Below, piece after piece: positions 43,727 to 51,854 of a DNA stretch of 64,000 nt (its first letter is position 1; each line of letters starts with the position of its first letter). The position numbers and the translations under genes were made by a program. This DNA comes from Aldehydirespirator sp965221215 (GTDB taxonomy: Bacteria > Actinomycetota > Acidimicrobiia > Acidimicrobiales > Aldehydirespiratoraceae). The notes beneath the pieces were generated by a model. It did not search any database, had not been told where the DNA came from, and was given only the letters and a program-made list of their open reading frames with translations. The stretch is from contig OZ244872.1 of NCBI GenBank assembly GCA_965221215.1, positions 2,356,001-2,420,000 on the forward strand, written 5' to 3'.

Positions 43727-45187
43727 ATGTCTGGGTCCAGACCGATCACGCTGGGCGAGTTGCGGGCCTCCGGCTGGACGTCGGTGCCGGTGCGCCAGGA
43801 GTTGCGCCGCAACGCCACCGAGCGCATCCTCTCGGGCCAGCCCCTGTTCGACGACGTGCTCGGCTACCACAACACCGTCATCCCCCAGGTGGAGAACGCC
43901 CTGCTGGCCGGCCACGACATGATCATGCTGGGAGAGCGTGGCCAGGCCAAGACCCGCATGATCCGCGGCCTGGTCGGCCTGCTCGACGAGTGGATGCCGA
44001 TCATCGCCACATCCGAGATCAACGACGACCCTTACGCCCCGGTCTCGGCCCAGGCCCGGGCCCTGGTGGCCGAGCACGGCGACGACACCCCCGTCGCCTG
44101 GATCCACCGCGACGACCGCTACGGCGAGAAGCTGGCCACCCCCGACACCTCCATCGCCGACCTGATCGGCGAGGTCGATCCCATCAAGGTGGCCGAGGGC
44201 CGTTACCTGTCCGACGAGCTCACCCTGCACTACGGGCTGGTGCCCCGCACCAACCGGGGGATCTTCGCCATCAACGAGCTGCCCGACCTCGCCGAGCGCA
44301 TCCAGGTGGGCCTGCTCAACGTGCTGGAGGAGCGCGACGTCCAGATCCGCGGCTACAAGGTCCGCCTGCCCCTCGACGTGGTGCTGGTGGCGTCGGCCAA
44401 CCCCGAGGACTACACCAACCGGGGCCGCATCATCACGCCCCTCAAGGACCGTTTCGGGGCCCAGATCCGCACCCACTACCCGCTGGACGCCGGCACCGAG
44501 ATCGCCATCGTCGAGCAGGAGGCCTACGTCGGCTCGGGCGGGCCCGGGTCCGGTGACGACGGCGACGGCGACGGCCGTGACGCCACCGGCGTGGCTGTGA
44601 CGGTGCCGTCGTTCATGACCCGCATCGTGGTGGCGCTCACCAGGGCGGCCCGGTCCAGCTCCCATGTCTCGCAGCGCTCGGGAGTCTCGGTGCGCCTCAG
44701 CATCTCCAACACCGAGACGATGGTGGCCAACGCGGTGCGCCGCACCCTGCGGGTCGGCACGGACCACGCCGTTCCCCGGGTGACCGACCTCGAAGCGCTC
44801 ACCTCGTCGACGGCGGGCAAGGTCGAGATCGAGACCCTGGAGGAGGGCCGGGAGGCCGAGATACTGGAGCGGCTAGTCGATTCGGCGGTGCTGTCGGTGT
44901 TCAAGGACAGCGTGCCGCCCGACCTCCACCGAGCGGTGGTGGACGCCTTCGAGGAGGACTTGGTGGTGGATGTCGGCGACGATGTGGCCGACGCCGACTA
45001 CGCGGCCCTGCTGGCCGATGTCCCGGCTCTCACTGCGCCGGTGCAGGCGCTGCTGTCCGGCGACGAGGCCGCCGAGTCGCCCGCGGTGGTGGCCTCCGCG
45101 GTGGAGCTGGTGCTGGAGGGCCTGCACCTCTCCAAGCGTCTCAACAAGGACGCCCAAGGCTCCCGAGCCCAATACCGAGCCCGCTAA
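43727..45187 (+). CDS. MoxR/Mg-chelatase-type AAA+ ATPase
   Basis: 486 residues. Walker A GERGQAKT at 69-76, Walker B region GIFAINELPDLAERIQVGLL, then LLNVLEERDVQIRGYKVRLP, sensor VLVASANPEDYTNRGRIITP and arginine finger LKDRFGAQIRTHYPL, all typical of MoxR and magnesium chelatase ChlI-like ATPases. The C-terminal ~180 residues are helical. The usual partner is a VWA protein; here the candidate is encoded at 36516-38585. ATG at 43727. The gene is bounded on both sides by copies of a ~120-bp repeat in opposite orientation. Confidence 0.85.
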   Translation: MSGSRPITLGELRASGWTSVPVRQELRRNATERILSGQPLFDDVLGYHNTVIPQVENALLAGHDMIMLGERGQAKTRMIRGLVGLLDEWMPIIATSEINDDPYAPVSAQARALVAEHGDDTPVAWIHRDDRYGEKLATPDTSIADLIGEVDPIKVAEGRYLSDELTLHYGLVPRTNRGIFAINELPDLAERIQVGLLNVLEERDVQIRGYKVRLPLDVVLVASANPEDYTNRGRIITPLKDRFGAQIRTHYPLDAGTEIAIVEQEAYVGSGGPGSGDDGDGDGRDATGVAVTVPSFMTRIVVALTRAARSSSHVSQRSGVSVRLSISNTETMVANAVRRTLRVGTDHAVPRVTDLEALTSSTAGKVEIETLEEGREAEILERLVDSAVLSVFKDSVPPDLHRAVVDAFEEDLVVDVGDDVADADYAALLADVPALTAPVQALLSGDEAAESPAVVASAVELVLEGLHLSKRLNKDAQGSRAQYRAR

Positions 45188-45240
45188 CCCGCCCTCCCGG
45201 CTAGCGGCTCGGGTCTCGAGAGATCGCAGTAACGGCTAGG

Positions 45241-45512
45241 CGGCCACCCGCCGGGCACACCAACGCGGCGCCGTGACGGCCGCAGTAAACGGCTAGGCGG
45301 GAGACGGCGGTGGTCGACTTGCGAGCGAGTAGGGCGAAGCCCGTGCGAGCAAGCGACCACCGGCGGCCACCCGCCGGGCACACCAACGCGGCGCCGTGAC
45401 GGCCGCAGTAAACGGCTAGGCGGGAGACGGCGGTGGTCGACTTGCGAGCGAGTAGGGCGAAGCCCGTGCGAGCAAGCGACCACCGGCGGCCACCCGCCGG
45501 GCACAGCAACGC
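45241..45512 (+). repeat. Tandem 123-bp repeat (two full copies plus a partial third)
   Basis: The unit beginning CGGCCACCCGCCGGGCACAC runs 45241-45363 and 45364-45486 without visible difference. A third copy starts at 45487 and departs after about 26 bases. 123 is divisible by three, so the minus strand keeps an open frame repeating 41 codons, but no start signal supports a gene. With the inverted copy at 43482-43595 these form a repeat family around the MoxR gene. The rest of the 45188-45579 spacer shows further short CAACCGCCGG repeats and no gene. Confidence 0.9.
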
Positions 45513-45579
45513 CGGACGCATCAACCGCCGGGCGCATCAACCGCCGGGGCACAGCAACTGCGGGCGGTAGCTTGGGACG

Positions 45580-47673
45580 GTGGACCTGGGCGGCACGTGG
45601 CGGATCGCTGCGGCCACCGAAGGGCGACGGCGCACGTTCCACGAGTTCGACCACGACGACTCGCGCTGGACGACGATGCCGGTGCCCGGCTACTGGTCCC
45701 AGGCCGCACCGGATGACGAGGGCACGGACTTCGCCCTCGAAGAGTCGGTGCTGTACCGCCACCGCTTCGAGGGACCGCCGGAGGCGATGGCAGCCGGGGT
45801 CGAGGACGCCGGTGACGGAGCCGACGACCCCGCCGGGGGTAGCAGCCGGCGCTGGTGGCTGCGGATCGAGGGGTTGGCCCAGCAGGGGGACGTCTGGCTC
45901 GACGGCTCCTACCTGGGCCACACCGACGGGTACTTCGTGCCTCACGAACTGGAGGTGACCGGGCAGCTCGCGGCCCGGTCCGAGCACCTGCTGGCCATCG
46001 AGGCCACCTGCCGCCGCTTCGGCGACCCCGACAACCGGACCCTGCTCACCGGGGCGTTGCAGGATCCCGAGTTGTGCGGGGTCGACGACCTGATCGTGGG
46101 CGGGGTGTGGCGGCCGGTCCGGCTGCGGTCCACGGGACGGATCGCGATCCGCCACGCCCGGGCCGTCTGCGCCGAGGTCGACGCCGGCGAGAACCGGGAC
46201 CGACCGCAGGCCCGGCTGGAGCTGAGAGTGGTGCTGGACGTGCCCAGCGGCGGTCCGGTGGATCTGCGCACCCGGGTGGCCGGCAGCGAGCACGTCCACA
46301 GCCACCACGCCGCCGACGGGGAGAACCGGGTGGAGTGGGCCGTCGACATCGACGATCCCCCGCTGTGGTGGCCCCACGCGCTGGGCGACCAGCATCTCTG
46401 CGACCTGGTGATGGAAGCGTTGACCGGCACCGAGGTCCAGGACCGGCGCCGCTTCCGCATCGGGTTCCGGTCGGTGGCCATGCGCCGCTGGGTGCTGCAC
46501 GTCAACGGTGAGCGGCTGTTCGTCAAGGGCGCCAACCTGCTGCCCACCCGGCCGCTGCTGGGCGCGGCCACGGCATCGGAGGTGGCCAACGACATCCGGG
46601 CCGCCCGCAACGCCGGCCTCGACCTGGTGCGGCCGGTCGCTCACATCGCCCGGCCCGAGCTGTACGACGCGGCCGACGAGCTGGGTGTGCTGGTGTGGCA
46701 GGACCTGCCGGTCCGCGGCCTCATGAGCCGCAGCGTGGCCGACGAGGCCCGCCGCCAGGCCCGGGAGGCCGTCGACCTGCTGGGCCACCGTCCCTCGGTG
46801 GCGGTGTGGTGCGCGCACGACCAGCCGTACTCCCGGGCCCGGCGCCCCGGCCGCACACCGGCGGTGGTTCGCCGCCAGGGGCCGTCATGGAACCGCGACG
46901 TGCTCGACCGGCGGCTGGGCCGGGTGCTCGACCGCTGCGACGGCTCCCGCCCGGTGGTGTCCCACACCGGCGTGCCGCCCCGCGCCCCGCTGCTGGACGG
47001 CACCACCAGCGAGCTCTGGTTCGGGCTGCACGGGGGGCGGGCCGCCGATGCCGGTCCGGTGCTGGCCCGGGTGCCGGCTATGGGCCGGTTCGTGTCGGCG
47101 TTCGGCACGCCGGTGGCCGACGACCAGCCCGAGGTGGTCAAGACCACCATCGAGACCCTGCGGCGGCTGAAGTACCGGCCCACCGGGGGTTTCCTGCTGC
47201 ACGCCCTGGCCGACGCGGGAGCCACCGACGCCGCCGCGGCGGCCGCCGCTACCGGTTCCGGCGGCGGCTTCGGCGTGCTGGACAGGTTGCGCCGGCCCAA
47301 GCCGGGGTGGTGGGCGCTGGTGGAGGCCTGCCGCCCGCTGGTCGTGGTGGCCGATCAGATGCCCGAGAGCGTGCGGGCCGGCGACTATCTCGACCTGGCG
47401 GTCCATGTGGTCAACGACACCCGGGCCGACGTGCCCGGCATGCAGGTGCAGGCCCGGATGCTGGGTCCCGACGGCCGCGTGGTCCGCGAGCACCGCTGGG
47501 AGGGCGCGGCCCGCGCCGACGACTGCGTGCTGGTGGGCCGGCTGTCGGTGGTGGTCCCGGTGGTCGCCCAGCCCGGCCGGCTGACCGTGGAGTTGACCCT
47601 CACCGGACCCCCCGACCCGGACGGTCAGTCCGAGGCGATAGCCACCAACCGTTACACCACGGTGATCGTCTAG
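45580..47673 (+). CDS. Glycoside hydrolase family 2-like protein lacking both catalytic glutamates
   Basis: 697 residues with the GH2 (beta-mannosidase/galactosidase) order: sugar-binding jelly roll (GGTWRIAAAT; GDVWLDGSYLGHTDGYFVPH), Ig-like domain (about 185-300), TIM barrel (LHVNGERLFVKGANLLPTRP) and a C-terminal Ig-like region. Where the acid/base motif W-x-x-N-E should be, the sequence is VWCAHDQ (Gln415), and the nucleophile motif F-x-S-E-F-G reads FVSAFG (Ala507). Both catalytic glutamates are thus replaced while the fold motifs are kept. A carbohydrate-binding or scaffold role is more likely than hydrolysis. GTG start at 45580. Confidence 0.75.
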   Translation: MDLGGTWRIAAATEGRRRTFHEFDHDDSRWTTMPVPGYWSQAAPDDEGTDFALEESVLYRHRFEGPPEAMAAGVEDAGDGADDPAGGSSRRWWLRIEGLAQQGDVWLDGSYLGHTDGYFVPHELEVTGQLAARSEHLLAIEATCRRFGDPDNRTLLTGALQDPELCGVDDLIVGGVWRPVRLRSTGRIAIRHARAVCAEVDAGENRDRPQARLELRVVLDVPSGGPVDLRTRVAGSEHVHSHHAADGENRVEWAVDIDDPPLWWPHALGDQHLCDLVMEALTGTEVQDRRRFRIGFRSVAMRRWVLHVNGERLFVKGANLLPTRPLLGAATASEVANDIRAARNAGLDLVRPVAHIARPELYDAADELGVLVWQDLPVRGLMSRSVADEARRQAREAVDLLGHRPSVAVWCAHDQPYSRARRPGRTPAVVRRQGPSWNRDVLDRRLGRVLDRCDGSRPVVSHTGVPPRAPLLDGTTSELWFGLHGGRAADAGPVLARVPAMGRFVSAFGTPVADDQPEVVKTTIETLRRLKYRPTGGFLLHALADAGATDAAAAAAATGSGGGFGVLDRLRRPKPGWWALVEACRPLVVVADQMPESVRAGDYLDLAVHVVNDTRADVPGMQVQARMLGPDGRVVREHRWEGAARADDCVLVGRLSVVVPVVAQPGRLTVELTLTGPPDPDGQSEAIATNRYTTVIV

Positions 47674-47749
47674 AGAGCGGCAGGCACATAGCGGCTGTAC
47701 CTATTACTGTATTGTCCACACTTATTGGCAGGTCATAAGCGAGACAGCG
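47674..47749 (+). promoter_or_regulatory. AT-rich upstream region of the Rieske gene cluster
   Basis: The 76 bp between the GH2-like stop and the first Rieske gene contain a conspicuously AT-rich core (CCTATTACTGTATTGTCC, then ACTTATTGGCAGGTCATAAG), unlike the GC-rich surroundings. TTGTCC followed at about 16-17 bases by CATAAG could serve as -35/-10, but the match is weak. It is the only obvious promoter position for the four co-directional genes that follow. Confidence 0.4.
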
Positions 47750-48463
47750 ATGTACGAGGCAACCGACCAGACATCGACCACAGCCGAGCACCCCGCCGGG
47801 TCCGAGATCCGCGAGAGCGACTGGCACATCCTGGCCGGGTTCTGGCATCCGGTGGCCTTCTCGTCGGAGCTTGCCGACGGCCCGGTCGCATCGAGGCTGC
47901 TCGACGTCGACCTCGTGGCGTACCGAACAAGCGAGGGCGTGGCCGTGGCCAAGGACCTGTGCGTGCATCGGGGCTCGAAGCTGAGCCGTGGCTGGATCAG
48001 CGACGACGGTGCCTGCATCGTGTGCCCCTACCACGGACTCCACTACGACCGATCCGGCCAGTGCACCTGGATTCCCGCCAATGATCCCGACAGCGCCCCG
48101 CCTCCCAAGACCATGAGGCTCGTCCCGTTCGCCACCGACCTGAGGGTGGACTACTACGAGGACGACGGCGAGAGTTTCGTCACCAGCCACTTCTTCGACA
48201 TCGGTTCGCCCGTCAGCGCCCGGACCACCGACATCTACCAGGTCTCGCTGACCAACATCCCGGGCGCCACCGTCGAGGACTACGCCGAGTACCAGCTGGT
48301 CACCAACAGCGAGGACATCGTGATCGTCGAGAGCCAGCGCCCTGAGAACGTGCCGCTCAACCTGGCCGCCGAGACCCACATCCGCGCCGACAGGCTGTCG
48401 GTCCGCTACCGCCGCGACCTTGTGGAGATGTTCGGGCTCGGCTCGCCCGAGATGGTCGCCTAG
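47750..48463 (+). CDS. Rieske [2Fe-2S] protein, NdmA/B-like oxygenase lacking the mononuclear iron region
   Basis: 237 residues. The N-terminal Rieske domain is complete: C71-x-H73 and C92-P-Y-H95. The protein then passes from KTMRLVPFATDLR directly to a segment (FDIGSPVSARTTDIYQVSLT) and ending (DIVIVESQRPENVPL; IRADRLSVRYRRDLVEM) that match the C-terminal third of N-demethylase-type Rieske oxygenases. The intervening ~110 residues, including the D-x2-H-x4-H iron motif, are absent, and the family is normally about 350 residues. The frame is intact, so this is a shortened protein, probably an electron-transfer or structural subunit. Gene A of the NdmCDE-like cluster. Confidence 0.8.
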   Translation: MYEATDQTSTTAEHPAGSEIRESDWHILAGFWHPVAFSSELADGPVASRLLDVDLVAYRTSEGVAVAKDLCVHRGSKLSRGWISDDGACIVCPYHGLHYDRSGQCTWIPANDPDSAPPPKTMRLVPFATDLRVDYYEDDGESFVTSHFFDIGSPVSARTTDIYQVSLTNIPGATVEDYAEYQLVTNSEDIVIVESQRPENVPLNLAAETHIRADRLSVRYRRDLVEMFGLGSPEMVA

Positions 48464-48522
48464 CGGGTGTACGGGACAGGACCGCGCCACACCGCGGCCG
48501 GCGGACCCCGGCGAGCCTCGCG

Positions 48523-50277
48523 ATGACTGCACCCGACCCGGGCTCGCTGCTCCATCCCGTCGCCGGCTGCGCCGATCTGGCGCCGCGCCACGTGGTCAAG
48601 GCCCGCCTGCTCGGCCAGGACCTTGCGGTGTGGCGGGCCGACGACGGCTTCGTCAACGTCTGGGCCGACCGGTGCATCCATCGGGGCGTCCGCCTGACCG
48701 TCGCCGCCAACGACGGTGCCGAACTCGTCTGCCCCTACCACGGCTGGCGCTACTCCAACCGCAGCGGGAACTGCGCCTACATGCCGGCTCATCCCTCAGA
48801 CGCACCGCCGCGCAAGCTGCGGGTGCCCACCTTCCGGAGCGAGGAGAGGTACGGGCTGATCTGGTCGGGCGGCTCCCCCGAAGCCGAGCCGCCCCGACTG
48901 CCGCACCTGGAGGGAGAAGACACCCTGGTACTGAGGGCCCTGCCCGTCAACGCTCCCCCGGACCTCGCGCTCCAGGGTCTCCTCGAGTGGCCCTGCCAGC
49001 CTGTGCCCGCGCCCGGGGACGGAGCGTCGATCAGCTGCGACTCCGCTGGTCCCTTTGCGGTCGCCGTGACGGCACGCACCGGCGGCACCGAGGAGGCTGT
49101 CGTCCACTTCGTGCAGCCTGTCGACGGGGGCCGCTGCGTGATCCGCCCGGTGATGCGGGGGGCTCCGGCCGCCGACCGACGACTGAGCATCCTCCGCCAC
49201 CACGCCCGCCAGCTCGAGGAGCTGCGGACCAGGCTGGAGAGTTCGGCTGGCTCCCCGGTCGCGGTGCGCGGGCCGTCCACGCCGCTCCAACCACTGCGAA
49301 GGCCTACCGCAACAGCAGTGTCCGGCCGAGCGCCGCAGCTGGAGGTCTGCGTCGCTCGCAAGTGGCTGACCGCCGAGGGCATCGCCGCGTTCGAGCTCGC
49401 CCCGGTGTCGGGACAGCTCCCGAGCTTCCAGCCCGGCGCCCATGTCGACGTGCACCTGCCCAATGGCCTGGTGCGCCAGTACTCACTCACCAACGGACCC
49501 GGGCTCACCAGCGTCTACCGCTTGGGGGTGAAGCTCGAGCCGGACTCCCGGGGCGGATCTCGCTGCATGCACGGCTCCGTCCACGAGGGCGACAGGCTCC
49601 AACTCTCCGAGCCGCACAACAACTTCCCGCTGCGCCGGGACGCGGCCAGAACAGTGCTGATCGCCGGCGGCATCGGCGTGACGCCGCTTCTGGCGATGGC
49701 CCAGACGCTCCAGCGGCAGGAACTGGCCTACGAACTCCACTATTTCGCGCAGAGCGACGACCACCTCGCCTTCGGTGAAGTGCTCGAACCGCTCTCGACG
49801 GGTCTGGTCAAGCACCTCGGCCTGTCGCCCGACCAGACGGCCGACGAGATCAAGAAGATCACCCACGACTACGGGACGGCCAGCCATCTGTACGTCTGCG
49901 GCCCGGGTCCGATGATCGAGGCGACCCGCGCCATTGCGGCCGACTCGGGATGGCCCGACGATGCGGTGCACTTCGAGTACTTCAAGAACGAGTCCGAACT
50001 CCACGACGCGTCCACCTTCGAGGTGCGGCTGGCCCGGACCGGTCAGACGCTGGTGGTCGGCCCGGGGGTCTCGCTGCTCGACAGCCTTCGCGACGCCGGG
50101 GTGGACATGCCGTCCTCGTGCGAGCAGGGAGTCTGCGGGACCTGCATGGCCACCGTCCTCGAGGGAGAGCTCGACCACCAGGACGTGTTCTTCAACGATT
50201 CCGAGCGGGCCGCCGGCGACCGGATTCTCACCTGCGTGTCGAGAGCCGGCGGCCACAAGATCGTGCTGGACCTGTAG
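48523..50277 (+). CDS. NdmD-like Rieske / flavin-NAD reductase / ferredoxin fusion
   Basis: 584 residues with three redox parts in one chain. A Rieske domain lies at about 10-125 (C51-x-H53, C70-x2-H73). A ~130-residue linker without metal ligands may be the relic of an oxygenase domain. The phthalate-dioxygenase-reductase type module follows from about 275, with RQYSLTNGPG for FMN, LIAGGIGVTPLLAMA and VCGPGPM for NAD. A plant-type [2Fe-2S] ferredoxin closes the chain, cysteines 533, 538, 541 and 571. This is the architecture of NdmD, the caffeine N-demethylase reductase whose Rieske domain serves NdmC. The stop is 6 bp before the GST gene. Confidence 0.88.
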   Translation: MTAPDPGSLLHPVAGCADLAPRHVVKARLLGQDLAVWRADDGFVNVWADRCIHRGVRLTVAANDGAELVCPYHGWRYSNRSGNCAYMPAHPSDAPPRKLRVPTFRSEERYGLIWSGGSPEAEPPRLPHLEGEDTLVLRALPVNAPPDLALQGLLEWPCQPVPAPGDGASISCDSAGPFAVAVTARTGGTEEAVVHFVQPVDGGRCVIRPVMRGAPAADRRLSILRHHARQLEELRTRLESSAGSPVAVRGPSTPLQPLRRPTATAVSGRAPQLEVCVARKWLTAEGIAAFELAPVSGQLPSFQPGAHVDVHLPNGLVRQYSLTNGPGLTSVYRLGVKLEPDSRGGSRCMHGSVHEGDRLQLSEPHNNFPLRRDAARTVLIAGGIGVTPLLAMAQTLQRQELAYELHYFAQSDDHLAFGEVLEPLSTGLVKHLGLSPDQTADEIKKITHDYGTASHLYVCGPGPMIEATRAIAADSGWPDDAVHFEYFKNESELHDASTFEVRLARTGQTLVVGPGVSLLDSLRDAGVDMPSSCEQGVCGTCMATVLEGELDHQDVFFNDSERAAGDRILTCVSRAGGHKIVLDL

Positions 50278-50283
50278 GCCGCC

Positions 50284-50928
50284 GTGATCAAGCTCTACGA
50301 CTACCTCCTGTCGGTCAACTGCTACAAGCAGCGGCTCCTGCTGAGCATCCTCGACGTGCCCTATGAGCGGGTGGACGTCGACTTCTATCCCGGCTGGGAG
50401 CACAAGGGCGCTGAGTTCCGCAAGATCAACCCGCTGGGGCACATCCCGGTCATCGACGACGACGGGTACGTGCTGTGGGACGCCCACGCCATCCTGGTCT
50501 ACCTCGCCTGCAAGTACGACCCCTCCGGATCCTGGTACCCGACCAGCGATCCCCAGCGCCTAGGCGAGGTGGCCTCCTGGATGCTGTTCGCGGAGGGCAC
50601 CACCAACACCGCGTCGGCGGCCCGCCTGCACGTCAACCTGGGCTACGACTTCGACCTGGAGGCCTGCCAGGCCGGCGCGCACCGGCTGTTCCGGGTGCTC
50701 GACGAGCACCTGTGGTTCCGCGAACAACAGGGACAGGCGTGGGTGGCGTCGGGCGAGTCGCCGACGATCGCCGACATCGCCCTGTTCCCCGATGTCGCGC
50801 TGTCCGAGGACGGCGGAATCTCGCGCCTGGACTACCCCGCCCTGCGGCGCTGGACCGAGCGCGTCCAGCGCCTCCCGGGCTTCATCGACATGCCCGGCAT
50901 ATTCCCGGTCGCGAAGGCCCCGGCATGA
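50284..50928 (+). CDS. Glutathione S-transferase-like protein (NdmE-like)
   Basis: 214 residues: thioredoxin-fold N-terminal domain (MIKLYDYLLSVNCYKQRLLL; NPLGHIPVIDDDGYVLWDAH with the cis-proline) and an all-helical C-terminal domain (SGESPTIADIALFPDVALSE with the conserved capping Asp). Actinobacteria rarely use glutathione, so a catalytic role is not obvious. In the Pseudomonas caffeine pathway a GST homologue, NdmE, is a structural member of the NdmCDE complex, and the gene order reductase-GST-NdmC-like seen here suggests the same job. GTG start; the stop overlaps the next ATG (ATGA). Confidence 0.85.
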   Translation: MIKLYDYLLSVNCYKQRLLLSILDVPYERVDVDFYPGWEHKGAEFRKINPLGHIPVIDDDGYVLWDAHAILVYLACKYDPSGSWYPTSDPQRLGEVASWMLFAEGTTNTASAARLHVNLGYDFDLEACQAGAHRLFRVLDEHLWFREQQGQAWVASGESPTIADIALFPDVALSEDGGISRLDYPALRRWTERVQRLPGFIDMPGIFPVAKAPA

Positions 50929-51854
50929 CCATCACGAACGGCCGCAGGTCAGGAGCAGCCACCGGACCCGCCGATCCGGTGGCGATCGACCAGTGGTACG
51001 CCATCACCGCGCTGGACGAGATCCCGATCGGGCGAACCGTGCGGACCGAGCTGCTCGGCGTGCCGATGTCGTACTGCCGCGACCACGACGGGTCGCCGCT
51101 GGCGTGGCTGACGCAGGACTCGTTGCCGGCGGGAGCACCGGTCGACGCCGGGACTCTGGATGCTCCACTGCCCACGCTGGCCGACTACGGCTACCTGTGG
51201 ACCACGGTGGGGGAACCCGACGGCGGGCTGTTCGACATCCCCGAGACCGCAGAGCCCGACCGCCGCATTCTCAACGCGGGCACGTTTGGCATCTTCACAT
51301 CGGGCCCGCGAGCCGTCGAGAACTTCCTCGACATGGGCCACCTGCCGTTCGTGCACCCGGGGGTGCTGGGCCAGCAGCCCTTCACCGAGATCGTCGACTA
51401 CCAGGTGGAGTACCGGAGCTCGGAGATATACGCGGTCAACTGCCTGATCTTCCAGCCCAAGGCGGCCGCCGCCTCCACCTCGGGACAGATGGTGAACTAC
51501 ACGTTCCGAGTGCCCCACCCGCTCTGCGCCCTCCTCTACAAGTCGACACCCGAGGACGATGTCCGCCTCGACGTGATCGGCCTGTTCGTGCATCCCATCG
51601 ATGACGGCCGCGTCCGGGCACACCTGTTCAACTGCCTGCTCGACACGGTCAACACCGACGGGCAGCTCCGGCGCTTCCAGCAGGGCGTGCTCGCCCAGGA
51701 CAAGCCGATCCTCGAGAACCAGGTCCCCAGGCAACTCCCGCTCGACCCCGATGCGGAGGCTCCGACGAGGGCCGACAAGACCAGCAACGCTTACCGCCGC
51801 TGGCTCAGCGAGCTGGGCATGACCTACGGGGTGGTCGCCCGCTCCAATAGCTAG
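50925..51854 (+). CDS. NdmC-like oxygenase catalytic subunit without Rieske cluster
   Basis: 309 residues of ring-hydroxylating oxygenase type. The mononuclear iron motif is intact: N133-x2-D136-x2-H139-x4-H144 in VENFLDMGHLPFVHPG. The N-terminal Rieske fold can be recognised (DQWYAITALDEIPIGRTVRT; GVPMSYCRDHDGSPLAWL) but the CxH...CxxH ligands are missing, so no cluster can bind. The C-terminus matches the family (QGVLAQDKPILENQVP; NAYRRWLSELG). NdmC, the 7-methylxanthine demethylase, has exactly this loss and receives electrons from NdmD in the NdmCDE complex. ATG overlaps the GST stop. Substrate unknown. Confidence 0.85.
   Translation: MTITNGRRSGAATGPADPVAIDQWYAITALDEIPIGRTVRTELLGVPMSYCRDHDGSPLAWLTQDSLPAGAPVDAGTLDAPLPTLADYGYLWTTVGEPDGGLFDIPETAEPDRRILNAGTFGIFTSGPRAVENFLDMGHLPFVHPGVLGQQPFTEIVDYQVEYRSSEIYAVNCLIFQPKAAAASTSGQMVNYTFRVPHPLCALLYKSTPEDDVRLDVIGLFVHPIDDGRVRAHLFNCLLDTVNTDGQLRRFQQGVLAQDKPILENQVPRQLPLDPDAEAPTRADKTSNAYRRWLSELGMTYGVVARSNS

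Noticed and set aside
45201..45524. Minus-strand frame repeating a 41-residue unit across the tandem repeat
   Set aside because: The frame follows from the 123-bp period; no ribosome-binding site, and the inverted copy elsewhere has no continuing gene.
47750..48463. Rieske gene A as an ordinary Rieske ferredoxin
   Set aside because: Its C-terminal third matches the end of NdmA/B-type oxygenases, which ferredoxins lack; a shortened oxygenase explains it better.
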